A DNA stretch of 64,000 nucleotides, from the NCBI GenBank assembly GCA_963817015.1, contig CAWFMV010000016.1:296333-360332 (forward strand), read 5' to 3'. Below, one piece after another: positions 19,994 through 27,792 of the stretch. The notes under the pieces are model-generated. The model did no database searches. It was not told where the DNA came from and saw only the letters and a list, made by a program, of their open reading frames with translations. Source of the stretch: VAZQ01 sp963817015 (lineage in GTDB: Bacteria; Pseudomonadota; Alphaproteobacteria; Rhizobiales; Xanthobacteraceae). The position numbers and the translations under genes are program-made. Positions within the stretch are counted from its first letter, which is position 1, and every line of letters starts with the position of its first letter.

Positions 19994-21067
19994 ATGACCC
20001 AATTCAGCGTCGGCCAGGCCAGCATTGCGCGGATCGAGGAGACTTATCTGCCGGTCTACCGGCCGCGCGATATCTTCCCTGACTACAACGATGCGATCGC
20101 GGCCGAGCATGCCCACTGGATGGCGCCGCATCACTATGATCGCGACCAGGATCTCATCAAGCTCAGCGTGCACAGCTGGCTCCTGAAGATCGGCGGCAAG
20201 ACCATCCTGATCGACTGCTGCTGCGGCAACAACCGGAGCAGGCCGGCGCGGCCGTTCTGGGACATGCTCAACACGCCCTATCTCGAGCGGCTCGCGGCCG
20301 CGGGCGCGCGACCGCAGGACATCGACTACGTGATGTGCACGCACCTGCATCACGACCACGTCGGCTGGAATACGCAGCTGCGCGACGGCTCCTGGGTGCC
20401 GACCTTTCCGAATGCCCGCTACGTCATCTCCAAGCCGGACTTCGAGTATTATCAGAAGCTCGATGCGGACCCGAGCAAGGCCGAGCCGGTGGAGTTCGGC
20501 ACCTTCCGGGACTGCGTGCTGCCGATCGTGGAGGGTGGGCGGGCCGACCTCGTTACCGGACCGCATCGCCTCAACGAGTTTCTTGAAATCCTGCCGGCGC
20601 CCGGCCACTCCGCCGGCCACGTCGTGTTCAAGCTCGAGAGCGGCGGCGCGCAGGCCGTCTTCATCGGCGACGTGTTTCACCATCTGCTGCAGGTCTATTA
20701 CCCGCACTGGAACTTTCCCAAGAACTCCGACGCCGACGAGGCGCGGGCGAGCCGCCGCAAAGTGCTGGAGCACTGCGCCGGGAGCGGCGCGCTGGTGCTG
20801 CCCGGCCACGTCGGCGCGCCGTTCGCCGGCCACATCGAAGCGACCGCGAAAGGGTTCGTGCCGAGATTCGTCCGCAATGGAGCTGAACCTCCGCGCGATC
20901 AGAAGATCGACGTTACGTGCGGTCAATTCACGGTGCAGTGTCTCCACATATGCAGTTACGAGTTGAAAGATGACGCGTGGATAGCGACGGGAGAGCCGAT
21001 CAACAACAGCCGAAACAAAGGTCGCGGCCAGAAAAGGGTTGCACCCTACTCGCACTTCCCCAACTGA
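19994..21067 (+). CDS. MBL-fold metallohydrolase with a foreign C-terminal tail
   Basis: The metal-binding motif THLHHDHVGWN (H117, H119, D121, H122 area) and downstream PGHSAGHVVF and IGDVFHH identify a metallo-beta-lactamase-fold hydrolase of the lactonase-like group. The natural protein probably ends soon after GHIEATAKGFVPRF (near 20865). The remaining 65 or so residues to 21067 are antisense to a truncated LysR gene and have no family likeness, so the stop codon seems to have been lost in a deletion or joining event. Starts at 19976 and 19994 are possible; 19994 has a GGA site 8 bases upstream. Confidence 0.8.
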   Translation: MTQFSVGQASIARIEETYLPVYRPRDIFPDYNDAIAAEHAHWMAPHHYDRDQDLIKLSVHSWLLKIGGKTILIDCCCGNNRSRPARPFWDMLNTPYLERLAAAGARPQDIDYVMCTHLHHDHVGWNTQLRDGSWVPTFPNARYVISKPDFEYYQKLDADPSKAEPVEFGTFRDCVLPIVEGGRADLVTGPHRLNEFLEILPAPGHSAGHVVFKLESGGAQAVFIGDVFHHLLQVYYPHWNFPKNSDADEARASRRKVLEHCAGSGALVLPGHVGAPFAGHIEATAKGFVPRFVRNGAEPPRDQKIDVTCGQFTVQCLHICSYELKDDAWIATGEPINNSRNKGRGQKRVAPYSHFPN

Positions 21068-21331
21068 CGGGTCGGCGAGCAATTTGACGTTCTTCACCGT
21101 TTGCCGCAGTTCGTCGAACACTGCCGTTCCGCCGTCGAGCAAAGCGTGACCGTAGTCGGTGGGCTTGACCCCTTGGCGGCTGCGGTCAAGCAGACGTACG
21201 CCGAGCGCATGTTCCAGTTCCGCAATCGACCGGGAAATAGCGGGCTGCCCGGTGTTCAAGAGTGCCGCAGCCTTGCTCATGCTGCCGGCCTGCACAACAG
21301 CCATCAGGACGTGAAGGTCGTGCAGCTTCAT
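20864..21331 (-). pseudogene. Truncated LysR-family regulator
   Basis: From ATG 21331 the frame encodes a typical LysR helix-turn-helix (LHVLMAVVQAGSMSKAAAL, GQPAISRSIAELE, GVRLLDRSRQGVKPT) and the first half of the effector-binding domain, up to DLLIARRFSSIADES. At that point, after about 156 of the usual 300 residues, it runs into the end of the MBL gene and family likeness stops. The distal effector-binding half is missing, so the protein should not sense its ligand. It is divergent from the Bug gene at 21504, which it would normally have controlled. Confidence 0.8.
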
Positions 21332-21409
21332 CCGGCATCCGATGCGATCACTCAACCGCATTGCTTCATCCATCACAGGACCGTTATGCTTCCATTCATA
21401 AATAGCATT

Positions 21410-21419
21410 ATACGGGTAT
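21410..21419. promoter_or_regulatory. Possible LysR-type operator palindrome
   Basis: ATAC-GG-GTAT lies in the 172-base divergent gap between the truncated LysR gene and the Bug gene, inside an AT-rich stretch that would suit a promoter. LysR proteins commonly bind such short dyads. The assignment rests on position and symmetry only. Confidence 0.25.
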
Positions 21420-21503
21420 AGCTGCATCCATTAATTTTTGCCGCCTAACGCCTCGCTCCCCGAGAACGTTGTCAACGTCCGCGAATGGACAAGAGAGATT
21501 GTG

Positions 21504-22483
21504 ATGAAATTTCCCCGCCGCACATTCTTGCATCTGGCCGCAGGTACTGCCGCGCTGCCCGCCGTGTCGCGGTTAGCTTGGGCGCAAGCCTATCCGGCGC
21601 GGCCGGTACACTTGATCGTTGGCTTTGCTCCGGGCAGTGGAGGCGACCTCAGCGCACGTCTGATCGGTCAATGGCTAGCGGACCATCTCGGCCAGCCGTT
21701 CATCATAGAGAACAGGCCGGGCGCGGGCACGAATATCGCCGCTGAAGCGGTCGTGCGTGCAGCTCCGGATGGCTATACGCTCCTTTTCGTCTCCAATACG
21801 AATGCAATCAACACGACTCTACAAAGACCTTCGATTTCGACTTTATTCGCGGTATTGCGCCAGTGGCGGGCATCAGTCGTGGGCCTTTGGTCATGGAGGT
21901 CAATCCATCGCTTCCAGTCAAAACGGTGGCCGAATTCATCACCTATGCCAATGCCAATCCAGGCAAGATCAATTTTGGGTCAGGCGGCATTGGAACCACA
22001 GTCCATTTGGCGGGCGAGTTGTTCAAGATCATGACGGGTATCAACTTGATCCACGTGCCCTATCGCGGCTCACCACAAGCTATTACCGATTTGATCGGCG
22101 GACAGATTCAAGTGATGTTCGACCTATTGTCTTCTTCGTCAATCGAGCACGTCAGGAACGGCAAGCTACGGGCACTTGCGGTGACCACCGCGACCCGTTC
22201 GGATGTGCTGCCAGATATTCCCGCCATAAGTGAAGTTGTGTCGGGCTATGAGGCGATGTCTTGGGGCGGGATTGGTGCGCCAAAGAATACGCCAAATGAG
22301 ATCGTCGAAAAGCTCAATCGGGAAGTCAGCGCCGCGCTTGTCGACCCCAAGATGCAGGAGAGCATTGTTAATGTCGGTAGCGTGCCGATGTCTATGACCC
22401 CCCGGAATTTCGGCAAACTCATTGCTGACGACGCCGAGAAATGGGGCAAGGTCGTGCGGGCCGCGAACATCAAAGCGGAATAG
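21504..22483 (+). CDS. Bug-family (TctC-like) substrate-binding protein (frameshifted near 21820-21850)
   Basis: MKFPRRTFLHLAAGTAALP at 21504 is a twin-arginine-like signal followed by AQAYPARPVHLIVGFAPGSGGD. ENRPGAGTNIAAEAVV, PDGYTLLFVSNTNAINTTL, GSGGIGTTVHLAGELF, VPYRGSPQAITDL and AMSWGGIGAPKNTP follow in family order. Two small indels near 21820 and 21850 break the frame between INTTL and GISRGPLVMEV. Base composition is less GC-rich than in the Bug gene at 17843. It probably bound a carboxylate under LysR control before that regulator was truncated. Confidence 0.8.
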
Positions 22484-22572
22484 GCCATCGATGACGCCGA
22501 ATCCGTCCCAGTCCGGAAGGTTGAGATCGAGCAAATGAGGTCTCACTCACGCCGAGCCATGGAGAAAAGGTG

Positions 22573-23064
22573 ATGAGGGCAAAAGCGGTCATTCGAGAGC
22601 CGGGGGAGGGCAAGAAAGTCACGTTGGCCGGCGAGCCGATGACTTTCCTCGTGACGGGAGAGGACACGAGGTACACGTCCATGTTCGATTGCACGCTGCC
22701 ACCCGGCTTTTCCACCGGCCTCCACGTTCATAGTCTTCAGGAAGAAACCTTCTACGTGCTGGAGGGCGAATGCGAGTGGCAGGTAGGCAGCCAACTGATC
22801 CGCGCCAGGCCCGGAACATTCGTCTTCATTCCACCGGGCGTGCCTCACAACATCGCCAACGCCAGCGACAAGCCGGCAAGGATGCTCTTGACCGTCTCGC
22901 CGCCCGGTTTCGAACATTATTTCGAAGCGGTTGCGATACTGATTTTGGCGGCGGTCCGCACGCCATGCCATCTCGGAATTGCGCGGCCGCAGGCTCGAGG
23001 GCTAGGCGCTGATGGCGCATTAGCCAATCCAGCGTCGGAGGGGCCTCGTTGCGTCGACCTTTAA
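22573..23064 (+). CDS. Cupin domain protein
   Basis: The metal-binding cupin motif 1 is seen as GLHVHSLQEETFYVLEGE and motif 2 as PGTFVFIPPGVPHNIANAS. This is a small single-domain beta-barrel of the quercetinase-like type. AAAAGG precedes ATG 22573. The C-terminal 50 residues look wrong for the family. In another frame the same DNA reads ISELRGRRLEG-stop (stop at 23003-23005), which looks more natural, so one or two indels near 22940-22970 probably extend the frame to 23064. The role is unknown. The gene follows the Bug gene by 90 bases and may share its transcript. Confidence 0.7.
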   Translation: MRAKAVIREPGEGKKVTLAGEPMTFLVTGEDTRYTSMFDCTLPPGFSTGLHVHSLQEETFYVLEGECEWQVGSQLIRARPGTFVFIPPGVPHNIANASDKPARMLLTVSPPGFEHYFEAVAILILAAVRTPCHLGIARPQARGLGADGALANPASEGPRCVDL

Positions 23065-23390
23065 GGTGATTTTTTCGCGGTGCTACCGCCTAAAGCCCTA
23101 TGCAACTCGGTCACCGCTTGCGCGAGCTGATCATGATGTAGGACGTCGTCCTTTGGAATGCGGCCAACCGTCGAAGCCAGCTCATGCAGAATGTCAGCGA
23201 ACAGACCGAAGTTGATGTGCATGTGAATCGATTTGCGGACGTCTTCTGCGCCTGGCCGTTCAAGGATTAGCGCGATGCCGGTCTGATCGACGTGCGCCTC
23301 GAATCGCGATGAACGCTCGAATGTTCCAATATACAGCTTATCGGGATATTCGAGCGCAACCTCAGCCTTGTCGGAGACTGGTTTTGTCAT
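23061..23390 (-). CDS. Conserved-looking hypothetical protein, 109 residues
   Basis: The start MTKPVSDKAEVALEYPDKL at 23390 has GAGGAACC 5 bases upstream. The protein is soluble, with a likely beta region (KLYIGTFERSSRFEAHVD, TGIALILERPG) followed by a helical part rich in His and Leu (SIHMHINFGLFADILHELAST, HHDQLAQAVTELHRALG). I recognise no domain. It is transcribed away from the ECF sigma gene, 201 bases off, but there is no transmembrane segment or zinc motif that would make it an anti-sigma factor. Confidence 0.6.
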   Translation of the reverse strand: MTKPVSDKAEVALEYPDKLYIGTFERSSRFEAHVDQTGIALILERPGAEDVRKSIHMHINFGLFADILHELASTVGRIPKDDVLHHDQLAQAVTELHRALGGSTAKKSP

Positions 23391-23591
23391 AGCGGTTCCT
23401 CGTTGAGAGCCAGCCGTCAGATCCTCACGACGGAAGCGATGGCCACCTTGCGATAGGTCAAGAAGCTCCTGCAGAGTTTCATTCAACGCACTCTTGGCAG
23501 GTTCGATCCGGCGTCCCCGACGGGCTGAGTTGATCTGAGTCAATACAGCTCGCGCTGTCTCCTCTAACCTTTTTATCGTTAGGAGCTGTAA

Positions 23592-24209
23592 ATGGCGCAG
23601 GCAGCGGACGCCTTTCGGATTTTGTACGACGCAAACCATGAGCGCGTCCGGCGTATTCTTGCTCGTATTGTCGGTCCGCAGGACGCCGAGGATTTGGCCC
23701 AGGCGGTTTTCGCGAAAGCAGCGAAAGCGTTGCCGAGCTTCCGAGGCGATGCGGATGCCTCGACTTGGCTTCACCGGATTGCAGCGAATGTGGCCTCCGA
23801 CTGGCTGCACAGCCGGTCTATGCACGAAGCCAGGCTGACGGTGCCGCTGCCCGGTCCATCGGACGATGACACGGACGCCGCCGCACTCGGCTCGGCAGAT
23901 GTCGACGGGGAGCCTTCCCCCGAACAGCTACTCTCCAACAAGGAAATGCACGGCTGCATCCGCCGCGAAATCGGAAAACTTCCGGAGACCCTTCGCACGG
24001 CCTTTATGCTCAGTGCGCTTGGCGGGCTGAGCGACGATGAGGTCGGCCGAACCCTCGGCATCAGCCATAACAATACCAAGGTCAGGCTGCACCGGGCGCG
24101 GCAAGAGTTCAGGAAAATCATTGAAGCGCGATGCGACTTTTACCGTAACGAGCTTGCCTGCAAGCCCACGTCCCCTGATTGCTGCTCTCACGCCGACGAG
24201 CCCTTGTAA
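23592..24209 (+). CDS. ECF-type RNA polymerase sigma factor with Cys-rich tail
   Basis: Sigma region 2 spans about residues 8-75 (ARIVGPQDAEDLAQAVF, DASTWLHRIAANVASDWL). Region 4 spans about 118-178 (LPETLRTAFMLSALGG, DDEVGRTLGISHNNTKVRLHR). The last 25 residues carry Cys at 181, 190, 197 and 198 plus His200. A metal-binding C-terminal tail is how CorE-type ECF factors sense metals without an anti-sigma factor, and none is encoded nearby. TTAGGAGCTGTAA precedes the start. Downstream lie a promoter-like site, a small peptide, DUF2852 and a Met-rich Spy-like protein, its probable regulon. Confidence 0.88.
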   Translation: MAQAADAFRILYDANHERVRRILARIVGPQDAEDLAQAVFAKAAKALPSFRGDADASTWLHRIAANVASDWLHSRSMHEARLTVPLPGPSDDDTDAAALGSADVDGEPSPEQLLSNKEMHGCIRREIGKLPETLRTAFMLSALGGLSDDEVGRTLGISHNNTKVRLHRARQEFRKIIEARCDFYRNELACKPTSPDCCSHADEPL

Positions 24210-24234
24210 CTTTTCCACACGCCCTCCCGTCTAA
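24205..24234 (+). promoter_or_regulatory. ECF-type promoter for the downstream metal-stress operon
   Basis: TGTAACTT at 24205-24212 fits the AAC-type -35 box and CGTCTAA at 24228-24234 the -10 box of ECF promoters, with spacing close to that of E. coli sigma-E promoters. The -35 box overlaps the sigma gene's TAA stop. A weaker CCTCTAAC sits before the sigma gene itself, near 23565. I infer that this sigma factor drives the three genes downstream. Confidence 0.5.
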
Positions 24235-24258
24235 CGTCTCAGATGAGGAGGTGATGAC

Positions 24259-24345
24259 ATGGAACACTCGTGGCTTATTCCGCTCGTCATGATTGCGCTC
24301 TGCGTTTTCATGATGGGAGGCGGAATGCGCGGTGGTTGCCGATAG
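24259..24345 (+). CDS. 28-residue Met/Gly/Cys membrane peptide
   Basis: A strong GAGGAGGTGATGAC site precedes ATG 24259. The peptide begins MEHSWLIPLVMIALCVFMM, one hydrophobic helix, and ends in a Gly/Met/Cys tail (GGGMRGGCR) with stop TAG at 24343-24345. Cys15, Cys27 and several Met could bind a soft metal such as Cu(I). Position between the ECF gene and DUF2852, each with its own good ribosome site, supports a real operon member. Confidence 0.6.
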   Translation: MEHSWLIPLVMIALCVFMMGGGMRGGCR

Positions 24346-24378
24346 ACCGGCGATCCCTACGAAAAGGAAGGAGCAGGA

Positions 24379-24765
24379 ATGATGGCGTCTTTCGCTACGC
24401 GACTCGATGAATTGCCAAGACCGATCTGGTTCGCACTGGCAATTCTGGGATTCATCTTCTGGTGGCCGCTGGGACTGGCGGTCCTGGCCTATCTCATATG
24501 GAGCGGAAAAATGGCTTGCTGTGGATTTGACTTTGGCAACTGGCGCAACGATACGAGCCGTCCGCTGCAGGATTGGTCGCGGCAGCCGCGAACGAGCGGC
24601 AACCAAGCCTTCGACGAATACCGGACTGCCACGTTGCAGCGATTGGAAGAGGAGCAGCGCGTGTTTCGGGATTTTCTGTCGCGCCTGCGCACTGCGAAGG
24701 ACAAGGCAGAGTTCGACCAGTTCATGGCGGAACGTCGCGCCCAGCCAACGCCGAGCGCGTCGTAG
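24379..24765 (+). CDS. DUF2852 family membrane protein
   Basis: GGAGCAGGA precedes ATG 24379. A membrane region at residues 14-42 (PIWFALAILGFIFWWPLGLA) is followed by MACCGFD and the conserved DUF2852 tail. That tail includes NQAFDEYRTATLQRLEEEQ and FRDFLSRLRTAKDKAEFDQ, probably a coiled coil on the cytoplasmic side. The 128-residue length fits. No function has been assigned to the family. Here it lies between the 28-residue peptide and the Spy-like protein, suggesting an envelope or metal stress role. Confidence 0.8.
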   Translation: MMASFATRLDELPRPIWFALAILGFIFWWPLGLAVLAYLIWSGKMACCGFDFGNWRNDTSRPLQDWSRQPRTSGNQAFDEYRTATLQRLEEEQRVFRDFLSRLRTAKDKAEFDQFMAERRAQPTPSAS

Positions 24766-24854
24766 TCGAAGGAGCCAGTGATATGGTCGAAGCATCAGGA
24801 TCCGGAAAGTCCGGAAGAGCAAGCTTTACAATCTTTGCAACCAGGGAGCCTGCC

Positions 24855-25451
24855 ATGAAATTCGTGTCTATGCTCGCGGCCCTTTGCGCCTCCGCCGTGC
24901 TCGCGATGGCACAGGCAACATCAGCACTCGCGCAGGATGCCCACCAGCACACCGAGACTACACCGCCCGCGGCGGCATCACCGGCAACGCCAGCATCACC
25001 GGGTATGCCGTCCGGGATGCCGCAGACTTTGCCGGCCGAGATGATGCAAATGATGCAGATGATGCAAAAGATGCACAGCGGCGCGATGTCCCGGATGGCC
25101 ATGATGGGTGTGTCCATCATGGCACCGGGAGGCGCCATCCAAAATGTCGAGGGGCATATCGCCTTTCTCAAGGCGGAGCTCAAAATCACCGAACCGCAAC
25201 AGAAGCAATGGGACCAGTTCGCCGATGCTCTACGGACGAATGCAAAGGCGCTAAGCGCTGCCTACGGCGCAATGATGAGCGGAATGATGGGCGGAGCGGA
25301 CAAGAAAATGCCGCCCGCGGCTCGGCTCGAACAACAAGAGAAACTGCAAACACTGCAGCTGGAGGCTCTTAAGCGGTCTCGGACGGCACTGGAAGGGTTG
25401 TATGCAGCGTTGAGCGATGAGCAGAAGCAGCGGCTCGACCAACTGATTTGA
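24855..25451 (+). CDS. Met-rich Spy/CpxP-like (LTXXQ motif) periplasmic protein
   Basis: MKFVSMLAALCASAVLAMA is a signal peptide with cleavage near ALAQD. Residues 28-60 are His/Pro/Ala-rich. Residues 62-89 contain 12 Met in 28 positions plus a His, a composition typical of periplasmic copper binders. The C-terminal helical part (GHIAFLKAELKITEPQQKQW, SDEQKQRLDQLI) carries the LTxxQ-like signatures of Spy/CpxP chaperones. An in-frame ATG at 24783 would add residues without a signal, so 24855 is preferred. It probably protects periplasmic proteins under metal or envelope stress. Confidence 0.8.
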   Translation: MKFVSMLAALCASAVLAMAQATSALAQDAHQHTETTPPAAASPATPASPGMPSGMPQTLPAEMMQMMQMMQKMHSGAMSRMAMMGVSIMAPGGAIQNVEGHIAFLKAELKITEPQQKQWDQFADALRTNAKALSAAYGAMMSGMMGGADKKMPPAARLEQQEKLQTLQLEALKRSRTALEGLYAALSDEQKQRLDQLI

Positions 25452-25487
25452 GCGACTCTTGCTCAGTTGCCGTGGCCAAGCCAAGGA

Positions 25488-26210
25488 CTAGGGAAAGTCC
25501 TTCAGGACCTGAATGGGGATGGCAACGACGTTGGGGCTCTGCCACGCCGTCGAGATCCGTATCACGTTGGACAGAAAATTCATTGTCCGGGTCATCAGCG
25601 TTGTAACGACTGCCACGACCCGGCCATCGCAATCGAGCACGGGCGCTCCCGAGGCGCCATGATCGAGCACGAGACGATCGTTCCCATCGTAAATTTCAAA
25701 AAGTGCTGAGCCGGCGAATTTGTCATCGCCCCCCTCCTGGACGAAGCGACCGCCTGCAAATCGCAATTGGTTGTCGGGATAGGCGAGACTCACGACCTGC
25801 TCATTCGGGATGAGCGGTTCTGCTCGGCGCTGCAGGACAGCTGCGTTGGGAATTTCAGTGCGCAATTCGAGCACGGCTATTTTCTCGACATGCAGGCCCG
25901 CAAGATGGAGAACGCGAGCAGAAACCGATCGCTTGCCTTCACCACTTTGCATCTCAACATCTTTCCACTCGGTTGCCGAGAGGTGCATGGCCTCGGAAAC
26001 ATGCGCTGCGGTGACGAGCAGCCGAGAAGAGAGAAACCAGCCCGTACCGCGAATTCCAATGACGCCAGGCTGCGCCTTCATTTCTTCTTCGTTGAAATGC
26101 CTTGCAAGGCTCATCGTGGACGGGACAAACATCGACGGGTCGACGCACGCCGCTTCGATGCGAGAGCACGCCACAATAAGCATTAGGAAAGAAAACAAGG
26201 ATCGACGCAT
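25488..26210 (-). CDS. Secreted trypsin-like serine protease (catalytic Asp not evident)
   Basis: ATG 26210 gives a signal peptide MRRSLFSFLMLIVACSRIEA. The mature protein has the chymotrypsin-fold motifs GTGWFLSSRLLVTAAH with His70 and GASGAPVLDCDGRVVAVV with Ser188. Where the catalytic Asp is expected (normally xDIALL) the sequence reads VEKIAVLEL, so Lys110 replaces it, unless Glu109 serves. At 240 residues it has one domain and no PDZ. It is convergent with the Spy-like gene, 36 bases away. A role in periplasmic quality control is possible but not shown. Confidence 0.7.
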   Translation of the reverse strand: MRRSLFSFLMLIVACSRIEAACVDPSMFVPSTMSLARHFNEEEMKAQPGVIGIRGTGWFLSSRLLVTAAHVSEAMHLSATEWKDVEMQSGEGKRSVSARVLHLAGLHVEKIAVLELRTEIPNAAVLQRRAEPLIPNEQVVSLAYPDNQLRFAGGRFVQEGGDDKFAGSALFEIYDGNDRLVLDHGASGAPVLDCDGRVVAVVTTLMTRTMNFLSNVIRISTAWQSPNVVAIPIQVLKDFP

Positions 26211-26710
26211 GATGCACCCCCCGGTTTGCATCGTGGATTGGCTTGCAGCGGACGAGACAAGACCCCGAGACAGAAGACGTTATCAGCGCGCGGGGGCTCA
26301 GGCTGTGACCGAGCCGCAACAGCGAAGAGAGATTCGCTGCCCGACATGTCGCTGCGATTGATGAATGAAGCTGGTTGCAACGCTTGCGACGTGCAGAGCG
26401 GAGCCCATCATCGCGGCGTTTGCTCACGATATGAGCGAGGCAGCTTCGACATGCTGATCAGAGTAGGATTCTTTTCGCTAGCAGAAGCATTGGAAGCCGT
26501 CGGCGATCTTGCCGCGAGGTACGGCAGACGAGACGCAGGGCGCCACATCGTAATACCACCACTGGTTGTGCATATCTCGTCCGGTCTGACCGAAATGAAT
26601 TTACGAGTTAGTCGCGCCGCCATTTACTCGCTGAGTAATTCTAGCGTGAATAAGTCGCTTTTGCGTTGTGCGGCTAGTTCGATCAGGCAAATCAAAATTG
26701 GGGGCGTGCG
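26211..26710. other. 500-base intergenic region
   Basis: The gap lies between the divergent protease and the first SphA-like gene and should hold both promoters. I see no good gene. The last 100 bases before 26711 are relatively AT-rich. The start at 26711 itself has a GGGGGCGTGCG stretch rather than a clear AGGAG site. Confidence 0.4.
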
Positions 26711-27758
26711 ATGTCAGTCGCGCTGCGGACGTCGATTGGGATTTTATTCACCTGTGCGGTGGCGCTTGTGCCGAAGCCAGCAGCCGCCGACGAGGGCGGC
26801 GTCAGCTTCTGGGTCCCGGGATTTTTTGGAAGTCTCGCGGCAGCGCCGCAGCAGCCGGGATGGTCGTTTACGACCTTCTTCTATAATACGAACGTCAAGG
26901 CCGGCGCCGACGTCGCTTTCGCGCGGCAGGTCAACCGCGGCAACATCAATGTGAATTTCAACGGAAACTTGAACATAAACCTGAGGGCGCCCCCCGATAT
27001 CCAGTTCTTCCTTCCGAGCTACACGTTCGCAACGCCGGTCCTGGGCGGGCAGGCGACCTTCTTGCTGTTGGGGGCGTACGGCCGCAACGAGACGTCCGTC
27101 AGTGGAACACTGACGGGGGGTGGCCCGCTCGGCCTTACGGTCGCCGCCGGCCGCACCGACACGACGTGGGGCTGGGGTGACCTAGCTCCAATGTTCACTC
27201 TGCGCTGGAACAAGGGCGTCGACAATTTTATGGCCTACATCACCGGCGACATTCCGGTTGGGGCCTATGATCCGAACCGTCTGGCCAATATCGGTATCGG
27301 TCACGGAGCGATCGACGCCGGCGGTGGCTACACCTATTTCAACCCGCAGACCGGACACGAATTCTCAGCCGTGCTCGGCTTCACCTACAATTTCGAAAAT
27401 CAGGACACCAATTACAAGAACGGTGTCGACATGCACCTCGATTGGGGCGCCTCGCAGTTCGTCACCAAGGAATGGCAGATTGGCCTCGTCGGATACTTCT
27501 ACAATCAGGTCTCGTGCGACAGCGGGAGCGGCGACAGGGTCGGCTGCTTTGAATCGCGGGTCGTCGGCATTGGACCGCAGATCGGTCACATCTTCCAGAT
27601 CGACGACAACTATCAGGGCTACGTCAACCTCAAGGGCTACAAGGAATTCGACGCGACGCATCGCCCCGACGGCTGGAACGTGTGGGCCACGCTCTCGATT
27701 TCACCGGCAGAGGAAAAAAAGCCAGCCGGAGTCGAAGCGGCCGCGCATTGTGAAGTAG
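26711..27758 (+). CDS. SphA-like/phenol-degradation MetA family outer-membrane protein (frameshift in an A7 run)
   Basis: A signal peptide (MSVALRTSIGILFTC, cleavage near AAADE) leads into GGVSFWVPGFFGSLAA, the family's N-terminal hallmark. Alternating beta segments of an outer-membrane barrel follow (NIGIGHGAIDAGGGYTYFN, SAVLGFTYNFEN, HLDWGASQFVTKEWQIGLVG, GIGPQIGHIF). The A7 run at 27714-27720 seems one base off. In the corrected frame the end is KRPRIVK-stop at 27758, matching the end SPRIVK of the paralogue at 29259. The family is linked to uptake of hydrophobic or aromatic compounds. It probably forms one unit with the next two genes. Confidence 0.8.
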
Positions 27759-27792
27759 GGGGCGCCAGCCAACTCTTTGCACGGAGGCCGCC

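Noticed and set aside
19739..21427. A 562-residue minus-strand frame that looks like a long LysR protein
   Set aside because: Only the N-terminal 156 residues after ATG 21331 match LysR. The rest is antisense to the MBL gene, which has intact metal motifs on the other strand.
23061..23390. Anti-sigma factor for the ECF gene
   Set aside because: It has no zinc motif, no membrane helix and is transcribed in the opposite direction.
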